Shown here piece after piece: positions 14,015-23,518 of a stretch of DNA of 64,000 nucleotides. The DNA is from Mastigias papua (lineage: Eukaryota > Cnidaria > Scyphozoa > Rhizostomeae > Mastigiidae). The position numbers and the translations under genes are program-made. The notes under the pieces were generated by a model that worked only from the letters and a program-made list of their open reading frames with translations, did not search any database and was not told the origin of the DNA. The stretch covers positions 1,632,501-1,696,500 of the forward strand of contig OZ025273.1 of the NCBI GenBank assembly GCA_964019165.1. The letters are read 5' to 3'. Every line of letters starts with the position of its first letter. The stretch's first letter is position 1.

Positions 14015-16164
14015 CTTACATTTTGGCCAAAAATCGCTCATTTTCATCACTTTTCGATCTGCACCCAAAATCAATCACTGTCACTGTTGGTCATTTGTCG
14101 GCAAACTACCAAGGTTATAGCCTTACTTTTTGGCCAACAATCGTTCATTTTCATCACTTTTCAATCTGCAATCAAAATCAATCACTGTCACTTTTGGTCA
14201 TTTGTCGGCAAACTACCAATGTTATAGCCTTACTTTTTGGCCAACAATCGTTCATTTTCATCACTTTTCAATCTGCAATCAAAATCAATCACTGTCACCT
14301 TTGGTCATTTTTCGGCAAAAATACCAAGGTTATAGCCTTACTTTTTGGCCAAACATCGCTAATTTTCATCACTTTTCAATCTGCAGTCACACTCAATCAA
14401 TTTCAAATTTCGTCATTTTACTGCAAAAATACCAAGGTTATAGCCTTACTTTTTGCCCAAACGTCGCTCATTTTCATCACTTTTCAATCTGCAATCAAAA
14501 TCAATCACTTTCAAATTTGGTCATTTTACGGCAAAATACCAAGGCTATTGCCTTAGTTTTTGGCCAAAACTCGCTCATTTTGATCACTTGTCAATCTGCA
14601 ATCAAAATCAATCACTGTCACTTTTGGTCATTTTTCGGCAAACTACCAAGGTTATAGCCTTACTTTTTGGCCAACAATCGTTCATTTTCATCACTTTTCA
14701 ATCTGCAATCACAGTAAATCGATTTCAAATTTGGTCATTTATCGGCAAAAATACCAAGGTTATAGCCTTACTTTTCGGCCAAACATCGCTCATTTTCATC
14801 ACTTTTCAATCTGCAGTCACACTCAATCAATTTCAAATTTCGTCATTTTACGGCAAAATACCAAGGTTATAGCCTTACTTTTTGGCCAACAATCGTTCAT
14901 TTTCATCACTTTTCAATCTGCAAGCAAAATCAATCACTGTCAGCTTTGGTCATTTTTCGGCAAAAATACCAAGGTTATAGCCTTACTTTTTGGCCAAAAA
15001 TCGCTGATTTTCGTCACTGTTCAATCTGCAATCACAGTAAATCAATTTCAATTTTGGTCATTTATCGGCAAAAGTACCAAGGTTATAGCCTTACATTTTG
15101 GCCAAAAATCGCTCATTTTCATCACTTTTCGATCTGCACCCAAAATCAATCACTGTCACTGTTGGTCATTTGTCGGCAAACTACCAAGGTTATAGCCTTA
15201 CTTTTTGGCCAACAATCGTTCATTTTCATCACTTTTCAATCTGCAATCGAAATCAATCACTGTCACTTTTGGTCATTTGTCGGCAAACTACCAATGTTAT
15301 AGCCTTACTTTTTGGCCAACAATCGTTCATTTTCATCACTTTTCAATCTGCAATCAAAATCAATCACTGTCACCTTTGGTCATTTTTCGGCAAAAATACC
15401 AAGGTTATAGCCTTACTTTTTGGCCAAACATCGCTAATTTTCATCACTTTTCAATCTGCAGTCACACTCAATCAATTTCAAATTTCGTCATTTTACTGCA
15501 AAAATACCAAGGTTATAGCCTTACTTTTTGCCCAAACGTCGCTCATTTTCATCACTTTTCAATCTGCAATCAAAATCAATCACTTTCAAATTTGGTCATT
15601 TTACGGCAAAATACCAAGGCTATTGCCTTAGTTTTTGGCCAAAACTCGCTCATTTTGATCACTTGTCAATCTGCAATCAAAATCAATCACTGTCACTTTT
15701 GGTCATTTTTCGGCAAACTACCAAGGTTATAGCCTTACTTTTTGGCCAACAATCGTTCATTTTCATCACTTTTCAATCTGCAATCACAGTAAATCGATTT
15801 CAAATTTGGTCATTTATCGGCAAAAATACCAAGGTTATAGCCTTACTTTTCGGCCAAACATCGCTCATTTTCATCACTTTTCAATCTGCAGTCACACTCA
15901 ATCAATTTCAAATTTCGTCATTTTACGGCAAAATACCAAGGTCATAGCCTTACTTTTTGGCCAACAATCGTTCATTTTCATCACTTTTCAATCTGCAATC
16001 AAAATCAATCACTGTCAGCTTTGGTCATTTTTCGGCAAAAATACCAAGGTTATAGCCTTACTTTTTGGCCAAAAATCGCTGATTTTCGTCACTGTTCAAT
16101 CTGCAATCACAGTAAATCAATTTCAATTTTGGTCATTTATCGGCAAAAGTACCAAGGTTATAGC
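14015..16164 (+). repeat. 1075-bp higher-order unit, second pair
   Basis: This is the copy of the 9721-11870 pair within the second 4294-bp super-unit. The same two 1075-bp units are present (14015-15089 and 15090-16164) and keep the diagnostic GCAAGCAAAA in the first and GCAATCAAAA in the second. The 1075-bp duplication therefore predates the 4294-bp one. Confidence 0.85.
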
Positions 16165-18207
16165 CTTACTTTTTGGCCAAAAATCGCTCAATTTCATCAC
16201 TTTTCAATCTGCAATCAAAATCAATCACTTTCAAATTTGGTCATTTTACGGCAAAATACCAAGGCTATAGCCTTACTTTTTGGCCAAACATCGCTAATTT
16301 TCATCACTGTTCAATCTGCAATCAAAATCAATCACTGTCAGTTTTTGTCATTTGTCGGCAAACTACCAATGTTATAGCCTTACTTTTTGGCCAAAAGTCG
16401 CTCATTTTCATCACTTTTCAATAAGCAATCAAAATCAATCACTGTCACCTTTGGTCATTTGTCGGCAAACTACCAAGGCTATAGCCTTACTTTTTAGCCA
16501 AACATCGCTCATTTTCATCACTTTTCAATCTGCAATCAAAATCAATCACTCTCACCTTTAGTCATTTCTCGGCAAAATACCAAGGTTATAGCCGTACTTT
16601 TTGGCCAACAATCGTTCATTTTCATCACTTTTCAATCTGCAATCAAAATCAATCACTGTCACTTTTGGTCATTTCTCGGCAAAATACAAAGGTTATAGCC
16701 TTACTATTTGGCCAAACATCGCTCATTTTCATCACTTTTCAATCTTCAATCAAAATCAATCACTGTCACTTTTGGTCATTTGTCGGCAAAAATACCAAAG
16801 TTATTGCCTTACTATTTGGCCAAACATCGCTCATTTTCATCACTTTTCAATCTGCAATCAAAATCAATCAATTTCAACTTTTGGTCAGTTTACGGCAAAC
16901 TACCAAGGCTATAGCCTTACTTTTTGGCCAAACATCGCTCATTTTCATCACTTTTCAATCTGCAATCATAATCAATCACTGTCACCTTTGGTCATGTGTC
17001 GGCAAAAATACCAAGGTTATAGCCTTACTTTTTCGCCAAAAATCGCTCATTTTCATCAGTTTTCAATCTGCAATCACAGTAAATCAATTTCAATTTTGGT
17101 CATTTATAGGCAAAAATACCAAGGGTATAGCCTTACTATTTGGCCAAACATCGCTCATTTTCATCACTTTTGAATCGGCAATCAAAATCAATCACTGTCA
17201 CTTTTGGTCATTTGTCGGCAAAAATACCAAGGTTATTGCCTTACTATTTGGCCAAACATCGCTCATTTTCATCACTTTTCAATCTGCAATCACAATCAAT
17301 CACTGTCACCTTTGGTAATTTTTCGGCGAGAATACCAAGGTTATGGCCTTACTTTTTGGCCAAAAATCGCTGATTTTCATCACTTTTCAATCTGCAATCA
17401 CAGTAAATCAATGTCAATTTTGGTCATTTATCGGCAAAAATACCAAGGTTATAGCCTTACTTTTTGGCCAAACATCTCTCATTTTCATCAGTTTTCAATC
17501 TGCAGTCACACTCAATCAATTTCAAATTTGGTCATTTTACGGCAAACTACCAAGGCTATAGCCTTACTTTTTGGCCAAACATCGCTCATTGTCATCACTT
17601 TTCAATCTGCAATCAAAATCAATCACTGTCACTTTTGGTCATTTGTCGGCAAACTACCAATGTTATAGCCTTACTTCTTGGCCAAAAGTCGCTCATTTTC
17701 ATCACTTTTCAATCTGCAATCACAGTAAATCGATTTCAATTTTGGTCATTTATCGGCAAAAATACCAAGGTTATAGCCTTACTTTTCGGCCAAACATCGC
17801 TCATTTTCATCACTTTTCAATCTGCAGTCACACTCAATCAATTTCAAATTTCGTCATTTTACGGCAAAATACCAAGGTTATAGGCTTACTTTTTGGCCAA
17901 CAATCGTTCATTTTCATCACTTTTCAATCTGCAATCAAAATCAATCACTGTGAGCTTTGGTCATTTTTCGGCAAAAATACCAAGGTTATAGCCTTACTTT
18001 TTGGCCAAAAATCGCTGATTTTCGTCACTGTTCAATCTGCAATCACAGTAAATCAATTTCAATTTTGGTCATTTATCGGCAAAAGTACCAAGGTTATAGC
18101 CTTACTTTTTGGCCAAAAATCGCTCAATTTCATCACTTTTCAATCTGCAATCAAAATCAATCACTTTCAAATTTGGTCATTTTACGGCAAAATACCAAGG
18201 CTATAGC

Positions 18208-18211
18208 CTTA
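18208..18211 (+). other. Target-site duplication, left (element 1)
   Basis: CTTA immediately precedes the 5' LTR and is repeated directly after the 3' LTR. Removing the element and one CTTA restores an ordinary satellite monomer (GCCTTACTTTTTGG). Confidence 0.9.
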
Positions 18212-18456
18212 TGTAACGAACATAGACATTTTACATTAATAATTATGATGCTAGTGATTCTCACGTGCCTTCTGATATCATGCGCATGTGATACTAGTGC
18301 CACGTGCCTCATGGTATCGGGAGCATGTGACTGTACAATATAAAATTGGAAATGAACAATATATAAAACAGATTCAGAATAATCAGAGAAAAGATCACGT
18401 TAAATTCTGTGTACTATTTCTTGCGTCTCTGTTCTGCTGAACCCCGTAACGTTACA
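18212..18456 (+). repeat. 5' LTR of element 1
   Basis: A 245-bp direct repeat of 23274-23518 beginning TGT and ending ACA. It contains TATATAAAA (18360-18368) as the likely promoter TATA box. CACGTG motifs occur at 18263-18268 and 18301-18306. It differs from the 3' LTR at two positions by eye. Confidence 0.96.
18360..18368 (+). promoter_or_regulatory. TATA-like box in the element 1 LTR
   Basis: TATATAAAA lies about 90 bp before the LTR end, a normal position for the U3 promoter of a retrotransposon. The 3' LTR has the same sequence at 23422-23430. Function is inferred from position only. Confidence 0.5.
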
Positions 18457-18457
18457 T

Positions 18458-18474
18458 TGGTGACAGAGGTACAG
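18458..18474 (+). promoter_or_regulatory. Primer-binding site of element 1
   Basis: TGGTGACAGAGGTACAG starts one base after the 5' LTR. A TGG start is expected for pairing with the CCA end of a tRNA primer. I did not identify the tRNA with certainty. Confidence 0.7.
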
Positions 18475-18532
18475 ACCAGAGGCTTGGATTTTTTTGTTGT
18501 ATTGTTATTGTGCTAGTTGCCTGCTCTTCATT

Positions 18533-19489
18533 ATGGCCTCGATCACTCCTGAAAAGTTTGAGTCTGGAGACTTTTCTTCATGGTTACGTCAGTTTGACTG
18601 CTGCGCCACTGCCAATGGATGGACTGATGCCAAAAAGTTGGCTATTCTCCCGGCCTTTCTACGTGGCCCCGCCGCGTCCCACTACTACTCCCTGGACGAA
18701 GATCAAAAGGATTCTTTTGCCCATTTGGTGGAGCACTTACGTGCGGCACTTTGCCCTGCCGTCGACCGCGAAAAGCATTATACTATCTTCGAGCAACGCC
18801 GTCTACGGCCTCATGAAGATCCATCTCTATTCCTGTGGGATTTGAAGGACCTCCTTTCCAAGGCGGACCCTCAGCTTGCTGTGGATGCCCGGGATGCTTT
18901 GCTGTCTCGACAATTTATGAGGGGTTTGCCCTCTGATTTACGGCTACGCTTGCTGGACCACAACCCAACACCTTCTTTAGCTGAAATGCTGTCATTTGTC
19001 CAGCGCTTCCGTGCTGTTCACCAGTCTGACGTAGACGTCGCATCAACACATGCTATACAATCCCGAGAATCCGTCAGCCACCCCAATTCTGACCACCTGG
19101 CCTCCTCAATTGCAGACTTAACCGCTGCTGTGGCCGCTCTCACGGCTGACCAAAGAGAGCTGCGTGCCTCACTGGCATCTCCGCCTGCTCTGCAAGAGCC
19201 GCATCGGCACCTTTCTCGCGCCGCTGCTCCTTCAGATGTCCGTGGACGGGGAAAGCCGTCAAGTTTTCCTTCCAGAGCTTCTACCGCTGGCACTCGCAGA
19301 CGTTGCTACAATTGCAATATGCTGGGGCATTTCGCCCGTGAATGCCCTTGGGACACACAGTGTTCATTATGCTTAGGATGGGGCCACACTCAGCCCCAGT
19401 GCGCCAATAATCGCCACCTTCCAGGACACAACACGATGCAACCAGCTAACGGTATGTATTCTTTAAACTTCAACGGGGTGCCTCAATGA
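18533..19489 (+). CDS. gag: Gag polyprotein, element 1
   Basis: 318-residue Gag, the structural protein that packages the element RNA into cytoplasmic particles. The first part (about residues 8-165) is a retrotransposon capsid-like region with motifs such as WLRQF, FLRGPA and FMRGLP. An alanine- and serine-rich linker follows. The C-terminal nucleocapsid has two CCHC zinc knuckles, C258-x2-C261-x4-H266-x4-C271 and C277-x2-C280-x4-H285-x4-C290. I chose ATG 18533 because the longer open frame to 18494 begins at a TTG. The stop TGA (19487-19489) overlaps the ATG of pol as ATGA, and a -1 slippery heptamer lies 18 nt before that stop. The frame shows no damage. Confidence 0.93.
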   Translation: MASITPEKFESGDFSSWLRQFDCCATANGWTDAKKLAILPAFLRGPAASHYYSLDEDQKDSFAHLVEHLRAALCPAVDREKHYTIFEQRRLRPHEDPSLFLWDLKDLLSKADPQLAVDARDALLSRQFMRGLPSDLRLRLLDHNPTPSLAEMLSFVQRFRAVHQSDVDVASTHAIQSRESVSHPNSDHLASSIADLTAAVAALTADQRELRASLASPPALQEPHRHLSRAAAPSDVRGRGKPSSFPSRASTAGTRRRCYNCNMLGHFARECPWDTQCSLCLGWGHTQPQCANNRHLPGHNTMQPANGMYSLNFNGVPQ

Positions 19490-19515
19490 TGGGCGGGCTT
19501 GAAGGTCACCCCCGT
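19462..19515 (+). promoter_or_regulatory. -1 ribosomal frameshift signal, gag-pol junction
   Basis: The heptamer TTTAAAC (19462-19468) sits in the gag frame as T TTA AAC, the canonical X XXY YYZ arrangement. After a 4-nt spacer a stem-loop can form: 19473-19486 pairs with 19499-19515, giving fourteen base pairs by hand with single-base bulges at A19502, T19506 and C19513 and a 12-nt loop. The lower part is ACGGGGTG against CACCCCCGT. Pol is in the -1 frame, and that frame is open from the heptamer into pol, so slippage would yield a Gag-Pol fusion. The gag stop and pol ATG lie at the top of the hairpin. Efficiency and any pseudoknot are not shown by sequence. Confidence 0.75.
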
Positions 19516-22500
19516 ATTTTTACTGTTTCTCCTTCAGTTTCCAACCAGCCCCTTATTTGCTGTTCTTTGGGTGGTGTTGAAGTCCACGCATTGATTGACA
19601 CAGGATCAATGAAATCCTTCATTACTCGCCAGATTTATGAACAACTTAGGCCCAAACAACACTTAGCTACGACTTCTCAAAAATGTTATGGCATTACCGG
19701 TCAATGCCTTCCGGTGCACGGGACAGTGCGAACTACATTGTCTTTTTCAACTACTTCATTACTTTTGTACCCCGGTGATTTTCTCGTATCTGACCACCTG
19801 CTTCAACCATTGCAATGTATTTTAGGTTGGGATTTTTTAACTTCTAATAAGTTACGCCTTTCCTGTAACGGGACCGGTCACTATTTCCTCCTTGGTTCCC
19901 ATGGTAAAACCCCCCTTTTGCCCACTAAGCCTGTATCTGCCCCCTGGGATGATGGGTCGGGGGGTGACATCTCCTCTATGTCTTGTTTGCTTGTACAGTC
20001 TTCCTCTCAAGGTCCTGTCCCAGTTACTTTAAAAGAGAACCTTAACGTTCCTGGACGTACGGAAGTAATAGTTACTGCACGTTTACCTAAGAACTATACG
20101 GATCAGGTAGGTATGATAACTCCCATCCCCAATAATACAGGTAGCGTTCTCCCGGCTTATTCAGTGAGTCCAGCTCATAATCGGTCTATTTTAGTTCGTT
20201 TGATGAACACTGCTAGTTTTGATGTTCAACTACATGCAGGTCAAAAAGTTAGCGAATTTTGCCCTCTTTTCGAAGCCCCGATTCCCTTTCCTGACAATTC
20301 ACCTTGCCTTGTGCACGCCTTGACTGCCTCTTCCTCTTATGACGTCAAAGAACAATTGGAAAATTCGTTAAGTAAATCTTTGCGCCCTGCAGAGCGGGAT
20401 GTTTTATTGCAGACATTGTTAAAGTACTGTGACGTTTTTGATGATAAAACCTTAGGTCATACGGACGTTATCACCCATAAAATTGATACGGGGGATGCTA
20501 GACCCATACGACAACTTCCCCGGCGCTTACCGTATGCATACAGGGAAGAAGCTAGTAAACAAGTTTCTGATATGCTTAACCAAGGTGTAATTCAACCTAG
20601 TCACTCCCCCTGGGCTTCACCAATCGTTTTAGTTAAAAAAAAGGATGGCTCATTTCGCTTTTGTGTGGATTATCGTAAACTCAATGCGGTTACACGAAAA
20701 GATGCACACCCTTTACCGAGGGTTGATGATTTATTGGATTCCCTCCAAGGAGCCTCCATGTTTAGCACCCTAGATCTTAGGTCCGGTTATTGGCAACTAA
20801 GCATGGAACCCCGGGATAGAGAAAAAACAGCATTCACGACACCCGAGGGCCTTTGGGAGTTTCTTCGTATGCCATTTGGCGTTTCCAATGGCTGTGCTAC
20901 ATTCCAGCGTGCCATTGAAATTGTCCTCTCTGGTTTGACTTATGAAACCTGTTTGTGTTATTTTGACGATGTTATTATCCCTTCCAATTCTGTAGGTCAA
21001 CAATGTGAACGTTTATCTCTTGTCTTAGAACGATTTCGCCAACATAATTTACGTGTTAAAGCCTCAAAATGCACTTTTGGCGCGACTAGTGTCCAGTACT
21101 TAGGCCATGTTGTATCTAATAAAGGTATCCATACTGATCCCAGCAAAGTACAAGCTGTTTTCAAACTCCCGGATCCTAAAAATCTCGAAGAACTCCGATC
21201 TTTCCTTGGCCTTGTCGGTTATTACCGCAAATTCATTCCTAATTTTGCAGCACTGGCAACGCCCTTAGTCCATTTAACAACAAAACACACAAAATTTCAT
21301 TGGGGGGTCCCTGAACACAATGCATTTGTTACACTCAAGACCTTATTGTGTCAAGCACCAATTCTTGCATATCCTGACTTTCATAAAAAATTCGTCTTAC
21401 AGACCGATGCTTCCGATTTAGGTTTAGGGGCAGTACTTACTCAGTATGATAGCTTTGGTAACGAACGCCCTATTTCGTATGCTAGTAGACCATTGACGCC
21501 ACGTGAGAAAGCCTATTCTGCCACTGAAAAAGAGGCCCTAGCTGTAGTTTTTGCCGTTGATCATTTTCGTGTATATCTGCTCGGCCGTGAGTTTACTCTT
21601 GTGACTGATCATAGTGCTTTACGTTGGCTGCATTCTGTAGAGCCAAAAGGTAGGATTGCTCGTTGGGTTATGCAACTTCAAGAGCATTCCTTTGACATCA
21701 AACATAGGGCTGGTGTTGCACATAAAAATGCCGATGCTTTATCCCGTTTGCCTACCGATTTTATTACCAACTGTGCCACGTCTATATTCCCAGCTAAAAG
21801 CCTTCAAGAAGCTCAAATGAATGATCGCTCCATTAGCAAAATTCTTGAAATTAAATCGTTTGGTCTGCCTAAGCCTCCCTTTTTCGTCTGGGCCCAAGAT
21901 CCTCACTTACGAGTATTTTGGCACGACTGGGATAGTTTATTTATTCATAATGGTCTCTTAGTTAAACGGCTTAGTGCCGAGAATTCTGTTCTCAAATATG
22001 CTTTCGTTATTCCTCCTGCCCTTGTTGCATCTGTCCTAGATGGTATTCATTGTAGCCCTTTTTCCGGCCATTTTGGTGTCAAAAGAACTCTTCAACGCGC
22101 TCGTGAGCGATTTTATTGGCCTAAAATGACACAACAAATTACAGCATTTGTAAAAAACTGTTTCACATGTGCCCAGTATAAGTTAGATTCCACACACAAA
22201 CAGGCTCCATTACACCCCATCGAAGTTAATGAGCCCTTTATATTTTGGGCCATGGATTATATGGGCCCTTTGCCTGAGACAAGTCGTGGCAATAAACATC
22301 TTCTTGTCCTCATGGACCACTTCACAAAATGGTGTGAAGTGTTCCCTACAAGGGATCAAAAAGCTCACACCGTTGCAGAAATCCTAGTTTCAAAGGTATT
22401 CAGCAGATTTGGTCCACCTACTGTCTTGCACTCCGATCAAGGCCGTAATTTTGAAAGCAATGTCATGCAAGAAATTTGTGATCTCATGGGCATCCATAAA

Positions 22501-23241
22501 TCGCGCACCACCGCCTATCATCCACAATGCGACGGTCTTGTTGAAAGGCAAAATCGGACATTACAGGATGTCCTTTCGGCATATGTGTCTTCGCATAGGG
22601 ATGACTGGGACTTATGGGTTGATCTAGCTGTTTACTCATATAACACTAGCCGTCACGAATCCACTGGTTTCAGTCCCTATGAACTGGTCTTCGGTCGCAT
22701 TGCTAGGACACCCTTAGAAGTAGATTTAGGCCTACCTTTGAAGGACCCCCAGACGCAGTCAGAATACTCTGACACGTTAAGAAAACAACTCTACAGCCTT
22801 AAGCAGACTGCACAAGAACATTTAGCTCATAGCCGACACGTCCAGAAACGTCAAAATGCCTCTTCTTGTAACTGGAAGCCTTTTTCTGTGGGGCAAGCCG
22901 TATGGCTACGTCGTCCCAAGTCCTGGAAATTTGGTATGAGATGGATCGGGCCCTACCAAATAGTTTCTGTTCAAGGTGTCAATTATAAAATTCGACCACA
23001 AAAAGGGAAAGATATTGTAGTTCACCACAATAATGTCAAACTGTGCACCATTCCTTTTGGCAAGGGGGAACCAGTTTGCCCTGTTCCTGAAACTGGCGAG
23101 ATTAGCGTAGCTACGGGGAATCTTGGCGACCAGGGGGTCCCACGGGAACAGCAACAAGACCTTCAAACCCTCAGCCGTCCTGCCCACCTTAGGCAGAATA
23201 TAAGACCCCCTTTGAGGTTTGGAGAATACATCACTCACTAA
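19486..23241 (+). CDS. pol: Pol polyprotein (PR-RT-RNase H-INT), element 1
   Basis: 1251 residues encoding the replication enzymes of the element. The aspartic protease has DTG at 38-40 and ILGWDFL at 112-118. Reverse transcriptase shows FCVDYRKLN (392-400), LDLRSGYWQL with D430, and YFDD at 492-495. RNase H has TDAS (D641), EKEAL (E683) and TDH (D708). Integrase has an H855-x6-H862-x29-C892-x2-C895 zinc module, a D924/D984/E1020 core with 35 residues between the last two, and a GPY/F module with GPY at 1155-1157. The C-terminus ends in PPLRFG (1241-1246), and I see no chromodomain. It may be made by -1 frameshifting from gag, or by reinitiation at ATG 19486, which overlaps the gag stop. All catalytic residues are present, so the enzyme set looks functional. 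Confidence 0.97.
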   Translation: MMGGLEGHPRIFTVSPSVSNQPLICCSLGGVEVHALIDTGSMKSFITRQIYEQLRPKQHLATTSQKCYGITGQCLPVHGTVRTTLSFSTTSLLLYPGDFLVSDHLLQPLQCILGWDFLTSNKLRLSCNGTGHYFLLGSHGKTPLLPTKPVSAPWDDGSGGDISSMSCLLVQSSSQGPVPVTLKENLNVPGRTEVIVTARLPKNYTDQVGMITPIPNNTGSVLPAYSVSPAHNRSILVRLMNTASFDVQLHAGQKVSEFCPLFEAPIPFPDNSPCLVHALTASSSYDVKEQLENSLSKSLRPAERDVLLQTLLKYCDVFDDKTLGHTDVITHKIDTGDARPIRQLPRRLPYAYREEASKQVSDMLNQGVIQPSHSPWASPIVLVKKKDGSFRFCVDYRKLNAVTRKDAHPLPRVDDLLDSLQGASMFSTLDLRSGYWQLSMEPRDREKTAFTTPEGLWEFLRMPFGVSNGCATFQRAIEIVLSGLTYETCLCYFDDVIIPSNSVGQQCERLSLVLERFRQHNLRVKASKCTFGATSVQYLGHVVSNKGIHTDPSKVQAVFKLPDPKNLEELRSFLGLVGYYRKFIPNFAALATPLVHLTTKHTKFHWGVPEHNAFVTLKTLLCQAPILAYPDFHKKFVLQTDASDLGLGAVLTQYDSFGNERPISYASRPLTPREKAYSATEKEALAVVFAVDHFRVYLLGREFTLVTDHSALRWLHSVEPKGRIARWVMQLQEHSFDIKHRAGVAHKNADALSRLPTDFITNCATSIFPAKSLQEAQMNDRSISKILEIKSFGLPKPPFFVWAQDPHLRVFWHDWDSLFIHNGLLVKRLSAENSVLKYAFVIPPALVASVLDGIHCSPFSGHFGVKRTLQRARERFYWPKMTQQITAFVKNCFTCAQYKLDSTHKQAPLHPIEVNEPFIFWAMDYMGPLPETSRGNKHLLVLMDHFTKWCEVFPTRDQKAHTVAEILVSKVFSRFGPPTVLHSDQGRNFESNVMQEICDLMGIHKSRTTAYHPQCDGLVERQNRTLQDVLSAYVSSHRDDWDLWVDLAVYSYNTSRHESTGFSPYELVFGRIARTPLEVDLGLPLKDPQTQSEYSDTLRKQLYSLKQTAQEHLAHSRHVQKRQNASSCNWKPFSVGQAVWLRRPKSWKFGMRWIGPYQIVSVQGVNYKIRPQKGKDIVVHHNNVKLCTIPFGKGEPVCPVPETGEISVATGNLGDQGVPREQQQDLQTLSRPAHLRQNIRPPLRFGEYITH

Positions 23242-23260
23242 TTGCTAATCTCTAAATTTT

Positions 23261-23273
23261 ATGGGGGAGGTGG
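23261..23273 (+). promoter_or_regulatory. Polypurine tract of element 1
   Basis: ATGGGGGAGGTGG directly abuts the 3' LTR, the expected place for the plus-strand DNA primer. It is purine-rich apart from two T residues. Confidence 0.75.
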
Positions 23274-23518
23274 TGTAACGAACATAGACATTTTACATTA
23301 ATAATTATGATGCTAGTGATTCTCACGTGCCTTCTGATATCATGCGCATGTGACACTAGTGCCACGTGCCTCATGGTATCGGGAGCATGTGACTGTACAA
23401 TATAAAATTGGAAATGAACAATATATAAAACAGATTCAGAATAATCAGAGAAAAGATCACGTTAAATTCTGTGTACTATTTCTTGCGTCTATGTTCTGCT
23501 GAACCCCGTAACGTTACA
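23274..23518 (+). repeat. 3' LTR of element 1
   Basis: 245-bp copy of 18212-18456, same TGT and ACA ends, with two substitutions relative to the 5' LTR. Followed by CTTA (23519-23522), the right copy of the target duplication. Confidence 0.96.

Larger units (their letters stand above)
7917..16504 (+). repeat. 4294-bp tandem satellite super-unit, two copies
   Basis: Two adjacent copies of a roughly 40-monomer block, 7917-12210 and 12211-16504, are almost identical at a constant offset of 4294 bp. Similarity continues about 46 bp past the second copy, as expected for an unequal-crossover junction. I noticed only scattered single-base differences, for example C11378 versus T15672, A10955 versus G15249 and T11649 versus C15943. 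The exact identity needs an alignment. An assembly duplication cannot be excluded from sequence alone, but the private substitutions argue for two real copies. Confidence 0.93.
1..18211 (+). repeat. 107-bp satellite array, main block
   Basis: About 170 head-to-tail monomers of 107 bp, some 108 bp, all in one orientation with no spacer. Recognisable landmarks in each monomer, in order, are TTTTTGGCCAAA, CGCTCATTTTCATCACTTTT, CAATCTGCAATCAAAATCAA, TTTGGTCATTT, CGGCAAAATACCAAGG and TATAGCCTTAC. Monomers fall into variants that differ mainly after CAATCTGCA (AAATCAATCAC, or GTCACACTCAATCAATTTC) and before GGTCAT (CTGTCACTTTT or TTTCAAATT). The plus strand has long open frames, but they start at TTG rather than ATG and are copies of the same monomer read in rotating frames, so I consider the array non-coding. 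Blocks of monomers are duplicated as larger units. The array runs off the left edge of the window. Confidence 0.98.
18212..23518 (+). mobile_element. Full-length Ty3/gypsy LTR retrotransposon (element 1)
   Basis: A 5307-bp element with 245-bp LTRs that start TGTAACG and end GTTACA, flanked by a 4-bp duplication of CTTA. Internal order is a tRNA-type primer-binding site, gag, pol (protease, reverse transcriptase, RNase H, integrase) and a purine-rich tract before the 3' LTR. Integrase lying after RNase H places it in the Ty3/gypsy group. No envelope gene follows pol. Both open frames are intact and the LTRs differ at two positions that I can see (T18292 versus C, and C18429 versus A), so insertion is recent. 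It lies in the same orientation as the satellite monomers it interrupts. The lineage within Ty3/gypsy is not assigned. Confidence 0.97.

Noticed and set aside
1..18211. Regular direct repeats as a CRISPR-like array
   Set aside because: Repeats are 107 bp and contiguous without unique spacers, and the context is eukaryotic.
18494..18532. N-terminal extension of element 1 Gag
   Set aside because: The upstream start is TTG. The first ATG in frame is 18533.
22906..23238. Minus-strand open frame under element 1 pol
   Set aside because: Shadow of the integrase coding sequence. Other minus-strand frames in both elements were dropped for the same reason.
23078..23241. Chromodomain at the end of element 1 integrase
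   Set aside because: The tail after GPY/F is about 60 residues, proline- and glutamine-rich, without chromodomain aromatic residues.
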